From Agapanthus africanus (taxonomy: Eukaryota > Streptophyta > Magnoliopsida > Asparagales > Amaryllidaceae): DNA of 64,000 nucleotides. The stretch lies in contig JASDDO010000019.1 in the NCBI GenBank assembly GCA_030015575.1, positions 513,828,986 to 513,892,985 of the forward strand. The letters run 5' to 3'. The notes below the pieces were generated by a model, which was given only the letters and a program-made list of their open reading frames with translations, was not told where the DNA came from and did no database searches. Position numbers and translations under genes: made by a program. This document shows, piece by piece, positions 47,126 to 58,469 of the stretch. Each line of letters starts with the position of its first letter. Positions within the stretch are counted from its first letter, which is position 1.

Positions 47126-47513
47126 TGATCAGTCGAAAATACTGCATTTTTAACACGTCAATTTCCTTATCATTTGCACTCATCTAGAAGTGTTCGGTAT
47201 TCATATTGCACATATTAGCAAAACATCTCTGAAATACCAGATTGCATGTGTTAGACTTTAAAACCGGCACTTTTAGGGAAATTGTGTGTTTATCATGGCA
47301 TCACATCATTCTTGTATTGCGCAACTCTTGTCCCGAGAAATTATGCTGGAAATTGCAGGAATAAAGCCAAAAGAGCTGATAAAAAATACGCCAACTCAAT
47401 GATTTCAGATCTGGTAGCACTTCAGAGGGAAATATAAAAATCAACATATCATAAAAGGTCCACATATCAGCCCAAAGAAGTACCAGAGAGAACAAGCACT
47501 AAGGCCTCCAAAG

Positions 47514-47575
47514 CGCCGCGGTTCCGCGGCGGAAGTTCGATTGCGCCGCAGAACCGTGGCGTGATGACGTCATCA
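47514..47575 (+). promoter_or_regulatory. A1 LTR palindromes: CGCCGCGG-TT-CCGCGGCG and TGATGACGTCATCA
   Basis: An 18 bp GC-rich inverted repeat is followed by a second, decayed one (CGCCGCAGAACCGTGGCG) and by a perfect 14 bp palindrome containing TGACGTCA, the known binding core for plant bZIP (TGA-type) factors. The copy in the 3' LTR (about 53887-53950) keeps the bZIP palindrome unchanged. It lies about 215 bp upstream of the TATA box, so a U3 enhancer role is plausible. Confidence 0.6.
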
Positions 47576-47786
47576 TTGGCTCAGTTTTTCTCCACATGTC
47601 TAAATTAACGGCCAAAGCTTCCAGAATACTATAGAAACTCCACGTGGCGCATCTAGAAGGCTCGGCTTAACAAACTATTTCTAGAAGGCTCTCTTAACAA
47701 ACTTTTGGAGGGAAATTCAAATCTCTTGCTAACAAACTTTTGGAGGAAAATTCAAATTTGAAATCCTAGATCTAGGGTTTTGAGGT

Positions 47787-47796
47787 CTATAAAAGA
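47787..47796 (+). promoter_or_regulatory. A1 LTR TATA box
   Basis: TCTATAAAAG, followed about 30 bp later by a likely transcript start zone. The matching site in the 3' LTR is TATATAAAAG at 54161-54170. Confidence 0.7.
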
Positions 47797-48883
47797 GAGC
47801 CTGGATCTAAGTGTTGAGGGGTTCATTCATTAGTTCAATTCTTCATCTTCCTCCTCTTCCATCTACAAGTTGAGTGACACGACTTGTGCGAAACCCTAAC
47901 CCTAATTCTAATTCAAAATCAAGATCAAGATCCCGAGTACCATTCAAGCAAGAGAGCCTTCAACCTTTAGAAACGACGTCGGATTTCATCGGAGCAAGAG
48001 ATCCAAGCTGATCCGTGACTCAAGGAGCCGAGCAAAGCCAAAATCGACGATATAGTTCCTTCCTTTTGTAAATTCAAGAGAGTTGTAACGAAATTTGTCG
48101 ATAAATAAAGGTGAAATTTCTATATCTTGCTTATCTTTTGATTCAACATTATGATTCGATCTCAATTTGTGATTGCGTTTGATATTGTAATGTTTGAGTA
48201 AAACTCCGCTCGTATAGGAGTTATGACAATCAATAGAATGATGATGATTTAGATTCTTTTACAATTCTTAAATCTTATAACGATTGTAAATTCTTATGAA
48301 TCAAATGATCAATGACCTAGTTTCGGGATGATCCTTTCTTGATTGTGTTCACTCAAAACTAGGGAACAATGATTGATCATTTGATTAACTAGAAGCTAGA
48401 ATTTGAATGAGATTCATTGAAAGGACAAAGGATAAGACGAGGAAACCCTAGCTTCTTCGCAAGATCCTTAACCTCGATGAATTATCATCGATCTAGTATT
48501 AATTCGTTAAAAGATAAGAACATGAAATCTTTAGATCTCATCACATCTATAGAACCGATCTACTCCTACGAGCTACACTTCGAATCTTGATTGTTGGTTG
48601 GAAATCATCACAAATTTTCACTTCTTGATTTAATGCTTTCTTAGATCTAGATTTTTCTCTTTCTTGAAATGCAATTTTATAAATCATGAATTGTTTTATT
48701 TTCTTTTCCTTAAAGTTTCGACTCATCTAATTCAAAACACGAACGATTACACTTTCCCTATGGACGATCCACACTTACTAACGCGCTACATCCGACACCG
48801 TTATTGATTACGGTCAAAATAATTCTTTGATTGTGAATTCTATTCATTTTCTAAACCGACACACAAAGAAACGATCAATCAAA

Positions 48884-48900
48884 TGGCGCCGTTGCCGGGG
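48884..48900 (+). other. A1 primer-binding site
   Basis: TGGCGCCGTTGCCGGGG two bases after the LTR end; the typical Athila-lineage site. Confidence 0.92.
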
Positions 48901-49134
48901 ATAGTGCGCTGATTGTTCGTATTTTGAAATTTGAGTTGAAAACTTTATTCCATCTATATTTTTTTGATCAAAATTCGTGCAAACACTAATACGAGTTGTT
49001 GTGATTTGTTGCGAGGAAATCTGGGATCATTGGAGCTAGAGAATTTTTTTTCAGAATATACCAGAGAGCTGAGGGAGTGAACAGAAGCTTGCAGGAAAAT
49101 TTTGGAGCAGTGATCTAATCATCTCACTGCGATT

Positions 49135-49170
49135 CCGCGGCCCTAGCTTGCAACTGCGGCGGTTCCGCGG
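49135..49170 (+). other. A1 GC-rich repeats after the PBS
   Basis: ATTCCGCGG and GCGGCGGTTCCGCGG lie about 235-270 bp after the PBS. Each holds the self-complementary CCGCGG. Same relative place as the palindromes in C1, C2 and C3 although A1 belongs to another superfamily. Confidence 0.55.
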
Positions 49171-49992
49171 TGTCCTTGCTGCTTCACTGTACCCAAATTT
49201 CAGGTATACTTCTAGACCTTCTTATCTTCTCCAAAATCTGCTCCAATTAACAATTTGCTGCAGGTTTCTTTGCAAATAAACCGCAGCGCCACAAAAGCAA
49301 AAATAAATTGTGCGTGTTTTGATTTTTGGTTGTTTGCATATTAATACGGATATTAAGGGGCACGACCAAATCCAGATTAGGTGGGGAGTTCATTACCCTT
49401 CCTAAGCCCCAAAAATCACAAACTTGCATCCGCATTTACCCTCATTAACTAAAAAAGATCTAGAGATGACTCTAAGGACCGTCGCGCTCACTTAGGACAA
49501 GAGAAGGCCGTGGGTAATTCATTGCTTATCCGCGTTTCTTTTGTGGTGTCTAAGGCAAGTGTGTCGAAGGCTAGTGGTTACTTAATTAAGCCCACTACTT
49601 ACGTAGTGGAGAACCTCCCACTTACCTGGCACTTACCTGGCCACAGGAGAGACAAAGAGGCAGTGGAGGATTTATCCTGCGACTTGTCTTTTGGCAGTTA
49701 GGAGCGGTCTAGAGCCTGATCTAGGTGACCACTAGATTTTAGGGTATTGCTTGTTGCATTTGTTGTGTGATCGCATCATATTTTCAAAAATCCGTATCAT
49801 TTTTCAAAATAAATACCAACACTTCATTTCCCCTAATTATAAATCACGCTGCCACTTGTACTAACCCTTTTTAGTGCAAGATAGGCTGGACACAAGAATC
49901 TAGTGCCCGTTAAGTCCGCGTCCCCTCCGATCGACCCTAAAGTCGGTATTTCTACATTTACCTCTTCTTTACCTACCACCACACCCACATCG

Positions 49993-51870
49993 ATGGATCC
50001 GTCTTCATCGAACTTCTTTACCACTACTCTGCCGCCGTCCGTTGGTGTGCAGAATCCACCTCGCATCTCTCTCCAAGAGAGGTGCTATCCTACTCGAGAT
50101 CCCCTTTCCACCTGTCTTTCCATTCCACCAGCCAACGGGGAAAATTTTCAAATAAAACCCCAATACATCAACCTTCTACCAAAATTTCACGGTCTCGAGT
50201 CTGAAGACGCATATGTCTTTATTACCAAATTTGAAAATGTATGCGCAATGATGGGTACCTCACAGCTTTCTGTGGATGCCATGCGTCTTCGTCTTCTCCC
50301 ATTCACCTTGTGCGATATAGCCGAGAAGTGGCTGTATAACACTACCGCACATTCCATTTCAAATTGGGAAGAATTCGTCAAAGCATTCCTTAAGAAATTC
50401 TACCCAAATCATAAAACAGCTCGAGTCCGTAGCGAAATATATCAATTCACCCAGCTTCCAAATGAAACATTTTCAACATGTCTTGACCGCTTCAAAGATC
50501 TGTTAGTCCAATGTCCACATCACGGCATCCCGAGATTGGAACTGTGCCGAATCATTTATGAGGGCATTAATCCTAACACAAGACAGACCCTTGAATTAAT
50601 GTGTCAAGGCAATTTCATGACCAAAGATGATGGGGAAGCCTGGAAATTTCTAGAAGATTTCGCTGAAAAGTCCTTACAGTGGGATGGTGTGAGTCAATCG
50701 TCTAGGGATGGAAATAATATTTCCATAGGAGTTAGAGCTGAAATTTCAGCTATCAATAAGAAACTCGAGACTATGGAAAACAAATTTTTAGCTGCCGCCC
50801 TAAACCAAATGTCACCCTCCAAAACTGTATGTGGATGATGTTCTGATCCTTTTCACTTGACGGAAGAATGTCCGTTTCAAGGTCATGAGCATACCAATGC
50901 CGCATTTCAAAGACCTAGAAACGATCCATTTTCTTCCACATATAATCAGGGTTGGAGGAATCACCCTAACTTTGCTTGGAACCAATCACAAACTCAAAAC
51001 ACGGTTCCAACCCAACACAATTTCCAAAGGGTCCCTCCACCACAACAGCAACCACAATTGAGTCAGCACCCCTTCCAAGCACAAAACTTTCAAAATCCGG
51101 TCAACACATCTGCACCGTCTAGTTCTTTACAGTTGACCGGGACTGACGAATCCTCTTCATTCATAAACTTTCTTCAGACAAATCTTATGCAAGTATCGGC
51201 TGAAATAAAGACTTCCGTCGATGATATAAAGAAAAACTCAGCGTCCCAAGATGAGAGTATCAAATCGATGGAGGCAGAAATTGCACGATTAAAAGCCGAA
51301 ATGAGTGCAAGAGAGAAAGGGAAACTCCCAGCTCAACCTTTACCCAATCCTGGCTATTCACATCATGTGAATGAAATCACGTTGAGATCTGGAAGAGTGC
51401 TTGACAATCAAGTTGGGGAAGAGTTTGATGACACTGGAAAATCTATCGATGATACCCCGGTTGAGACCTTTCCTTCCACTTCAACTTCTAATTCTGATCC
51501 CAGTTCTTCTACCCCACCACCTTCTTGCGAGCCTATTCTTCGCTTCCCACAAGGCTCGCCACCTCAGCCCAACTCTTCTAGTCCACGAACGATCCCCACT
51601 TCTATTCTGGGATCGGGTTCACACCCACTTCCTTCTCCTATGATAGACCCAGCGCTTATTGCTAAAGCACCTTATCCTAATCGGTTAAGGGCTAACACAT
51701 CAAGTCCACATATGGAGAAGATCATGGACATTTTTAAGCAAGTTAACATCAACATTCCTCTCCTAGATGCTATCCAACAAGTTCCGTCCTATGCAAAACT
51801 CTTAAGAACTTGTGCACTAGGAAGAGGAAGACTCAAGTGCCCAAGAAGATATTCATGGCAAAAACAGTAG
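49993..51870 (+). pseudogene. gag: A1 gag, interrupted at the zinc knuckle and shifted near its end
   Basis: The first real ATG is 49993 (the open frame reaches 49903 with GTG). A gag capsid domain lies at about 50160-50690, with WLYNTTAHSISNWEEFVKAF, LKKFYPNHKT and ETFSTCLDRFKDLLVQCPHHG. At 50830-50871 follows a CCHC zinc knuckle (C-x2-C-x4-H-x4-C) for RNA binding, but its third codon is TGA (50836-50838). After it the same frame continues with a Gln/Pro/Asn-rich tail and a coiled-coil-like stretch (about 51190-51320). Near 51805 the meaningful sequence moves to another frame. This copy cannot make full gag without readthrough. Confidence 0.85.
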
Positions 51871-52889
51871 ACACAGCCTTTCCCCAGCAATTACCGAGGA
51901 AACGTAAGGATCCTGGATATCCTACTATTTCCATTTCTATTGGAGAAAAACACATTAACCGTGCTCTACTAGACCTTGGCGCAAGTGTTAACCTGCTTCC
52001 TTTCTCAGTCTATGAGCAGTTAGGGATCGGAGAGTTGAAGCCAACCAATTGCACTCTCCAGATGGCTGACTGATCAATCACCAAACGTAGGGGTGAACTG
52101 GAGGATGTATTAATAAAAATCGGGGAATTTATATTCCCTGTGGACTTTATTGTAATTGATACATAGCCTGTAGCGAACCCCCGGAATCAAATTCCGGTGA
52201 TTTTAGGTCGCCCCTTTTTGGCCACTTCCAACGCTATCATCAACTGTCGTAATGGTTCTATGACCCTATCTTTCGGGAATAGGACAATTGAGCTGAACAT
52301 TTACAAGTTGGGAAGTGTACCCTCCGAACCTACTGCTCAGGTCTGTTCTGTCGACTTAATGGATGTCGACAGCAGCGAATTTGATGATCCTCTTGATACT
52401 GATCTTGACTCTTTTCATATGTTGTTGTTTGACCCAACTATGTATCATACACATACGGACTCTTCCACCGAGATGTCCGGGTAAACAATTAACACTGATT
52501 ATGAACCGCTTTTAGAGTCTGAAGATCACCCCGCACTTTGTGATGACATTATTCATCGGGGTATTGATGGAACTTTTGAGGAGATCTTCGCTGATGAACT
52601 CGCATTTTTGAATGACACGGGTGTTAAGATGGATCATCTCCCAAACAATGAAATTGAACCTCCACCCCTTCTTCTGAACTGTAAAGAGAATGCGAGTAAT
52701 CCATCACATTCACTGCATCGTCTCTCCAAAATGAGACGCACATACATTCTCTTCCACCACTTAACCTTTCCCCACTTCTTCTTCCACCAACCCGAGCACT
52801 GCATTGATAAAATTTTTGAATGGTTGGTGTTGACATTCGGTCTTTGCAAAGCTTGGCATCGACCAATGAATTTTGACCCCCTCATATGA
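51810..52889 (+). pseudogene. A1 aspartic protease and downstream remnant
   Basis: From 51810 the frame encodes CTRKRKTQVPKK, then the protease with active-site segment RALLDLGASVNLLPFSVYEQ (Asp-Leu-Gly-Ala). After TGA (52071-52073) and TAG (52164-52166) the same frame gives VILGRPFLATSNAIINCRNG, the second half of the protease. It stays open past TAA (52482-52484) to an acidic segment (EPLLESEDHPALCDD) and ends in unrelated sequence at 52889. The RT that should follow is missing. Confidence 0.8.
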
Positions 52890-52916
52890 TTTTCAAAGCT
52901 TAACATTGCATAACTC

Positions 52917-53499
52917 AAGTTTGGGGGGGGGGCATTTTTTCTGGCTCTTGAAAAGAAAATTTTACAAAATTTTGAGCCAAAAATAAGTTTGGAGAAGGTT
53001 CTTCACTTAAATATTTTGCCCTCACTAATAAATTTCCTCCCAAGCTTAAAGGTTTTTCAAGATTTAGCAGATGGCAACAGTGAGGACACTGTTGAAAACA
53101 AGTTTGGGGGAGGTTTGTGCTTATTTTCGCATCATTTGCATCATACTTTGCATAAGCACAAAACATTTTTGAAAACCTATAAAAATAAAAAAAAATAAAA
53201 ATTTTCAAAAATATAAAAATATTTTTGTACATAAATAAGATAATAAAAGGAAGATCATGTAATATTCATGATCTTCCTTTTATTATTGGATTTTGTGGGT
53301 GCAATCCGCTGAAAACCCTCAGGAGACAACACTCCTCCTACTAGCGACACCTAGAGGTTTAAAGGCTTGTTGCACGTGCTCAGTGCAATCGTGTTGCCTA
53401 CGAAAGTGTGCTAGTTAGTTTTTCTCTTTCTTTGTTTTCTCCTTCTCCTTTTAATAAAACAGTTCGATCGAGACGATCGAAAATAAGTTTGGGAGAATT
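52917..53499 (+). other. A1 region with three polypurine-like tracts
   Basis: AAGTTTGGGGGGGGGC (from 52915), AAGTTTGGGGGAGG (from 53099) and AAGTTTGGGAGAATT (53485-53499). The last lies directly before the 3' LTR and is the working PPT. The earlier copies may be former junctions left by deletion of pol, or repeated PPT-like sequence as known in Athila elements. No gene in the stretch. Confidence 0.65.
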
Positions 53500-55257
53500 T
53501 GATCAGTCGAAAATACTGCATTTTTAACACGGCAATTTCCCTATCATTTGCACTCATCTAGAAGTGTTCGGTATTCATATTGCACATATTAGCAAAACAT
53601 CTCTGAAATACCAGATTGCATGTGTTAGACTTTAAAACCGACACTTTTAGTGAAATTGTTTGTTTATCATGGCATCGCATCATCCTTGTATTGCGCAACT
53701 GTTGTCCCGAGAAATTATGCAGGAAATTGCAGGAATAAAGCCAAAAGAGCTGATAAAAAATACGCCAACTCAATGATTTCAGATCTCGTAGCACTTCAGA
53801 GGGAAATATAAAAATCAACATATCATAAAAAGGCCCACATATCAGCCCAAAGAAGTACTAGAGAGAACAAGCACTAAGGCCTCCAAAGCGCCGCAGTTCC
53901 GCGGCGGAAGCCCGATTACGCCGCAGAACCGCGGCGTGATGACGTCATCATTGGCTCAGTTTTTCTCCACATGTCTAAATTAACGGCCAAAACTTCCAAA
54001 ATACTGTAGAAACTCCACGTGGCGCATCTAGAAGGCTCGGCTTAACAAACTATTTCTAGAAGGCTCTCTTAACAAACTTTTGGAGGGAAATTCAAATCTC
54101 TTGCTAACAAACTTTTGGAGGGAAATTCAAATTTGAAATCCTAGATCTAGGGTTTTGAGGTATATAAAAGAGAGCCTAGATCTAAGGGTTGAGGGGTTCA
54201 TTCATTAGTTCAATTCTTCATCTTCCTCCTCTTCCATCTATAAGTTGAGTGACACGACTTGTGCGAAACCCTAACTCTAATTCCAATTCAAAATCAAGAT
54301 CAAGATCCCGAGTACCATTCAAGCAAGAGAGCCTTCAACCTTTAGAAGCGACGCCAGATTTCATCGGAGCAAGAGATCCAAGCCGATCCGCGACTCAAGG
54401 AGCCGAGCAAAGCCGAAATCGACGATCTAGTTCCTTCATTTTATAAATTCAAGAGAGTTGTAACAAAATTTGTCGATAAATAAAGGTGAAATTTCTATAT
54501 CTTGCTTATCTTTTGATTCAACATTATGATTCGATCTCAATTTGTGATTGCGTTTGATATTGTAATGTTTGAATAAAATTCCGCTCGTATAGGAGTTGTG
54601 ACGATCAATAGAATGATGATGATTTAGATTCTTTTACAATTCTTAAATCTTATAACGATTGTAAATTCTTGTGAATCAAATGATCGATGACCTAGTTTCG
54701 GGATGATCCTTTCTTGATTGTGTTCACTCAAAACTAGGGAACAATGATTGATCATTTGATTAACTAGAAGCTAGAATTTGAATGAGATTCATTGAAAGGA
54801 CAAAGGACAATACGAGAAAACCCTAGCTTCTTCGCAAGATCCTTAACCTCGATGAATTATCATCGATCTAGTATCAATTTGTTAAAGGATAAGAACATGA
54901 CATCTTTAGATCTCATCACATCTATAGATCCGATCTACTCCTACGAGCTACACTTCGAATCTTGTTTGTTGGTTGGAAATCATCACAAATTATCACTTCT
55001 TGATTTTAATGCTTTCTTAGATCTAGATTTTTCTCTTTCTTGAAATGCAATTTTATAAATCATGAATTTTTTTCTTTTCTTTTCCTTAAAATTTTGACTC
55101 ATCTAATTCGAAACACGAACGATTACACTTTCCCTGTGGACGATCCGCACTTACTAACACGCTACATCCAACAACGTTATTGATTGCGGTCAAAATAATT
55201 CTTTGATTGTGAATTCTATTCATTTTCTAAACCGACACACAAAGAAACGATCAATCA
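53500..55257 (+). repeat. A1 3' LTR (1758 bp)
   Basis: Matches 47126-48881 with a few dozen substitutions and small indels; ends AACGATCAATCA and is followed by AGGGT. Confidence 0.93.
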
Positions 55258-55259
55258 AG

Positions 55260-55485
55260 GGTACTTCGTCTGCGGCTCCACATGCATCTCCTTTGGCTGC
55301 GGCTCCGCAAGCCGCTACCTCGGCTACGGTTGCACATACTACTCCTGCAGCTTCACAGCCTGCTCAGACTCCCACACAGTCGGCTCCTTCATTGGTCGAT
55401 TTTTTGACGACTCAGGGTTGCACCGAGGAGCAGATGCGCCAGAATACAGCGATTATCAGAGGTGGAGGAGCTAGACCGAGCTAGG
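55260..55485 (+). pseudogene. K1 gene, last exon
   Basis: Starts GGTACTTCG just after the AG within the A1 duplication and ends TAG at 55483-55485. It encodes an Ala/Pro/Ser/Thr-rich segment, then LVDFLTTQGCTEEQMRQNTA. Phase 0 matches the exon ending at 46833. The long intron created by A1 (about 8.4 kb) may prevent normal splicing. Confidence 0.5.
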
Positions 55486-55747
55486 GTAGCATTTTTTTTA
55501 TATTTTAAGCATGTATGTACTTATATGATACATATTGTATATATTTTTGGACGATATTGGTGGTGTTTGCATGTTCACGATGATTTAGATTGATATAGTA
55601 TTCTGTTTGTTGATTTCTTTTATATATTATGCGTGAGATGTTGATTATGAATACTGCGGTATTTGGTTATATGTTGTATATATTATTATGCACAGGGCGA
55701 GGAAAAAACAGGAAGCCATTTTTTATAAAAAAAAATCCTGATATTTT

Positions 55748-56310
55748 GTCCCTACGGATTAATCCGTAGGGCCATATGTTGCACCTACGAATTAATCCGT
55801 AATCGATAGTTTGCCGCTACATATTTATCCGTAGGGACAAAATATCAAGATACCTGATATTTTGCTCCTATGGACTCGGTAATAGGCGTTAAACTTGCCC
55901 CTACGAATTAATCTATAGGGGTTTTTGTCTGTCCCTACGGATTACGCAGTAGGGGCCTAAAGATGGACCTACGAAAAAATCTGTAGGGGCTTATATCTGG
56001 ACCTACGAATAACTCCGTAGGGGTATGTGTTTGGCCCTATGGATTTATCCGGAGGGGCAACTATTTTATTTTATAAACCAATAAATTAAATAAATATTTT
56101 GGCCCTACGGATTACACCGTAGGGACATATGTCCTTACGAAGTAAACCGTAGAGGCAACTATTAATCCGTAGGGGTATGTTCAGGACGAAAACTTGCACC
56201 TGTGGTCTTTACACCTACGGTGTATTTTTATGACCCTACGAATATATCCGTAGGGGCAGTGAGTTGTCCCCACGAATTTATCCATAGGGACAACCCTTGT
56301 TGCAGTAGTG
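55748..56310 (+). repeat. K1 subterminal repeats and CACTA terminus
   Basis: About 15 imperfect copies of CCTACGGATTAATCCGTAGG, itself a palindrome, in either spacing of 25-60 bp. Examples are near 55753, 55936, 56003, 56104 and 56236. The end is TTGTTGCAGTAGTG (56297-56310). In this superfamily such repeats bind the TNPA-type protein. Related copies stand in K2. Confidence 0.8.
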
Positions 56311-58469
56311 ATAGAGTAACTTAGTTATGAAATATTTTTTGAAATTTAAAAAGAAAAAAAATGCATGCATGGGTTTTGGAGGTTTGGTTATATCAAGGAT
56401 CTTAATTAACACAATATTTACATTTTAAAAAATATTTAACAAGTATTGATAATAAATATATTAAATATAAAATATGTGTTCTCATGTATAGAAAAATTAA
56501 TGAAAAATCTTGATTTTGTTCAATACGGGCCGGGCAAAACCCACGAACCCACGGATCGGGTCGACCCGATGATACTTGTAAACGGAGGAATTAGGTATGA
56601 GTAATATTTTAACGGATGGTAAATCTGTGACCCATAATATATATTTGACTGGTTGACCCGTAGGCTAAACGGACACCAAATCATTATTGACAACTATAGT
56701 GATGGTACATAATAAGTTACGGTAAAGTGTAGGTTTCCGTCCGATCTAATATTATCCGGTTCGCATTATTGAATAATTAATGCATCCTCTTTTGATACCA
56801 TAGATCTCATTTTCTATGATTAGGGTATAGTCCAAGCAAAATAAGCCAAAGACTTGGTAACAATTCGTCTGGTCAAATTAATTAAAGATCCGCAAGTATG
56901 TCTCCTTGCATCGTCAATGCTGCTAGACAGAAAGAATGCATAGGGCAACCGCGGTTAGTTGCAGTCATGATTTGGTCAAGTAGTAATGGAAGAAAGAGAG
57001 GGGAACATGGAAACAAAATTTCTCTTCTGAAAGGGACATGTGTTTACTTATGTATAATTATGTTTGAAAATTCAACTTGCTAAATGATTGTGCCTTGGCT
57101 ATTTTGAAAGTAAAAAATACAAAAAAAGTTCATTGGGAGTTATCAATCTCCCTTTATACCTGTTAAACTGATCAATACTGGACAATAAATTTGTTAAATA
57201 TCCTAAATATCTTTGTGGTAATACAGACATCAATTTTGGGAGGAATATGATTTTTATATATGAAACGGAGGCATCTTATTACCATGGTAATCATATATTC
57301 TTGCGAATGCTTTTTACATCCAAACAAACTTGGTAACTGTTCATGGGAATATAGGATTACCATCTTGATATTACCTCCAACCAAATAAGTTGCGAGCATT
57401 TTTTGCCACAATCTGTATCTTTTGCCCAACGATATTTATTTTAATCCATATTAAAAAGAAAGCCTGGTTGGTATCGATCCTGGGTTGTTCTTATATCATA
57501 TTAAACAGCCTTTTCACTGCATTACAATTCCGAAGTTATATTATAAACGTGAGTTTTGGACTTTACATAAAATCGGATCTTTATTGTTCGCATCAAAAGT
57601 CAATTATGGAGAACAACGGCCGATGGATAGTCAAAAAACTGAGTGGTCGAATGTCTAAAGGATTATGATAACAAGCCAAAATCATTATTCGGCAGATTAA
57701 TCGGCCCAACAGGCAAACTCACACAAGAATGTAGGCTGAAATCTGCAAGCGGAAGCTGCATGCGGCCAGGAACAAAGAACTCGAGGATTTGATGCGTGTG
57801 CATCAAGGGAGTAATGACTACTCCTAAAACTCTATAAATAAAAGAGAGCTCAAGATTATTCTCTGATTAATCAAACATTTGTATGATATATATCGAAGCA
57901 ATATATAAGACTGATGCAGCGCACCTTAATGTGTACATCACGTACGAGCGCAACCGGTTTGAGATCGAGTAGATGAAAGGCAAATCGGGGATTTTTTCAA
58001 TCAATTAGAATTTATTTATATTTGGATAGATCATAATTGATTGGATAGATCATAATTAGATTTTTCAATCAATTAGGATTTACCTATATTTCCATATATG
58101 GTTAGATCATAGTTGATTGGTTTGGTTTGATTTAATTTTATTAGAATAAATTTATTTTTTAATCTTTTCCTCACTAAATTAGGATTGCTTTTATTCTTAA
58201 TTATCTCTTAGTCATTAAACCAAGTTGCTTCTCAAGACGTTATTTAGTTATAAATAAACCCTATGATCTCTTGTAAAGGTTATCTTGAAAATTAATAAAA
58301 AATTAAGTTTATCTTCTTCTCGTAGATTCGGTAGGGTCATGGATTCGACCAAACTCTACGGTCTTATCGTTTTACCCTTAGCAGCGGCGCGTTCAGTTGT
58401 CCGAGCTTGCGGAATTTAATAATTCTCCACATCCCGAAACATAGTTCAGTACTCTTTGGATACCTTATC
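56311..58469. other. Unassigned region between two CACTA ends
   Basis: 2.16 kb with no convincing gene. TATA-like boxes occur at about 57831 (CTATAAATAAAAG) and 58248 (TTATAAATAAACC). An imperfect direct repeat (TCAATCAATTAGAATTTA type, followed by TTGGATAGATCATAATTGATTGG) is at about 57998-58120. The two TATA zones followed by AATAAA-like signals look like pieces of LTRs, but I found no TG...CA ends or duplications. The 92-residue frame at 57390-57668 is not recognised. Confidence 0.35.

Larger units (their letters stand above)
47126..48881 (+). repeat. A1 5' LTR (1756 bp)
   Basis: Begins TGATCAGTCGAAAATACTGC and ends AACGATCAATCA. It contains a GC-rich palindrome pair (47514-47558), a TGATGACGTCATCA palindrome (47562-47575) and a TATA box (47787-47796). 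Confidence 0.93.
47126..55257 (+). mobile_element. A1: Athila-like Ty3/gypsy element lacking RT and integrase
   Basis: LTRs 47126-48881 and 53500-55257, PBS 48884-48900, gag and protease relics 49993-52889, PPT 53485-53499, duplication AGGGT at 47121-47125 and 55258-55262. The PBS and gag type are those of the Athila lineage. The internal region is only 4.6 kb, against about twice that in full elements. No RT, RNase H, integrase or envelope-like frame is found, so any movement needed outside help. The two LTRs differ at several dozen positions, which makes A1 older than C2 and C3. Confidence 0.92.
44387..56310 (+). mobile_element. K1: CACTA (En/Spm-type) transposon, right part, carrying A1
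   Basis: The right terminus ends GTTGCAGTAGTG at 56310, the complement of CACTACTGCAAC, the type of end that names this superfamily. About 15 subterminal repeats (55748-56300) precede it. Inside is a multi-exon gene remnant (44497 to 46833, last exon 55260-55485). A1 splits that gene. The left part, where the main transposase gene is usually found, is not in the window or has been displaced by the insertion at 44386. Confidence 0.7.

Noticed and set aside
52917..52933. First AAGTTTGGG tract as the working PPT of A1
   Set aside because: It is more than 560 bp from the 3' LTR; the tract at 53485-53499 is directly adjacent to the LTR.
55748..56300. Regular palindromic repeats that resemble a CRISPR array
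   Set aside because: Spacing is irregular, the repeats are degenerate, and they end in a CACTA terminus; they are transposon subterminal repeats.
57600..58400. Possible endogenous pararetrovirus promoter region
   Set aside because: Only TATA-like boxes and short repeats are present; no movement protein, coat protein or RT motif can be found, so I do not call a viral insertion.
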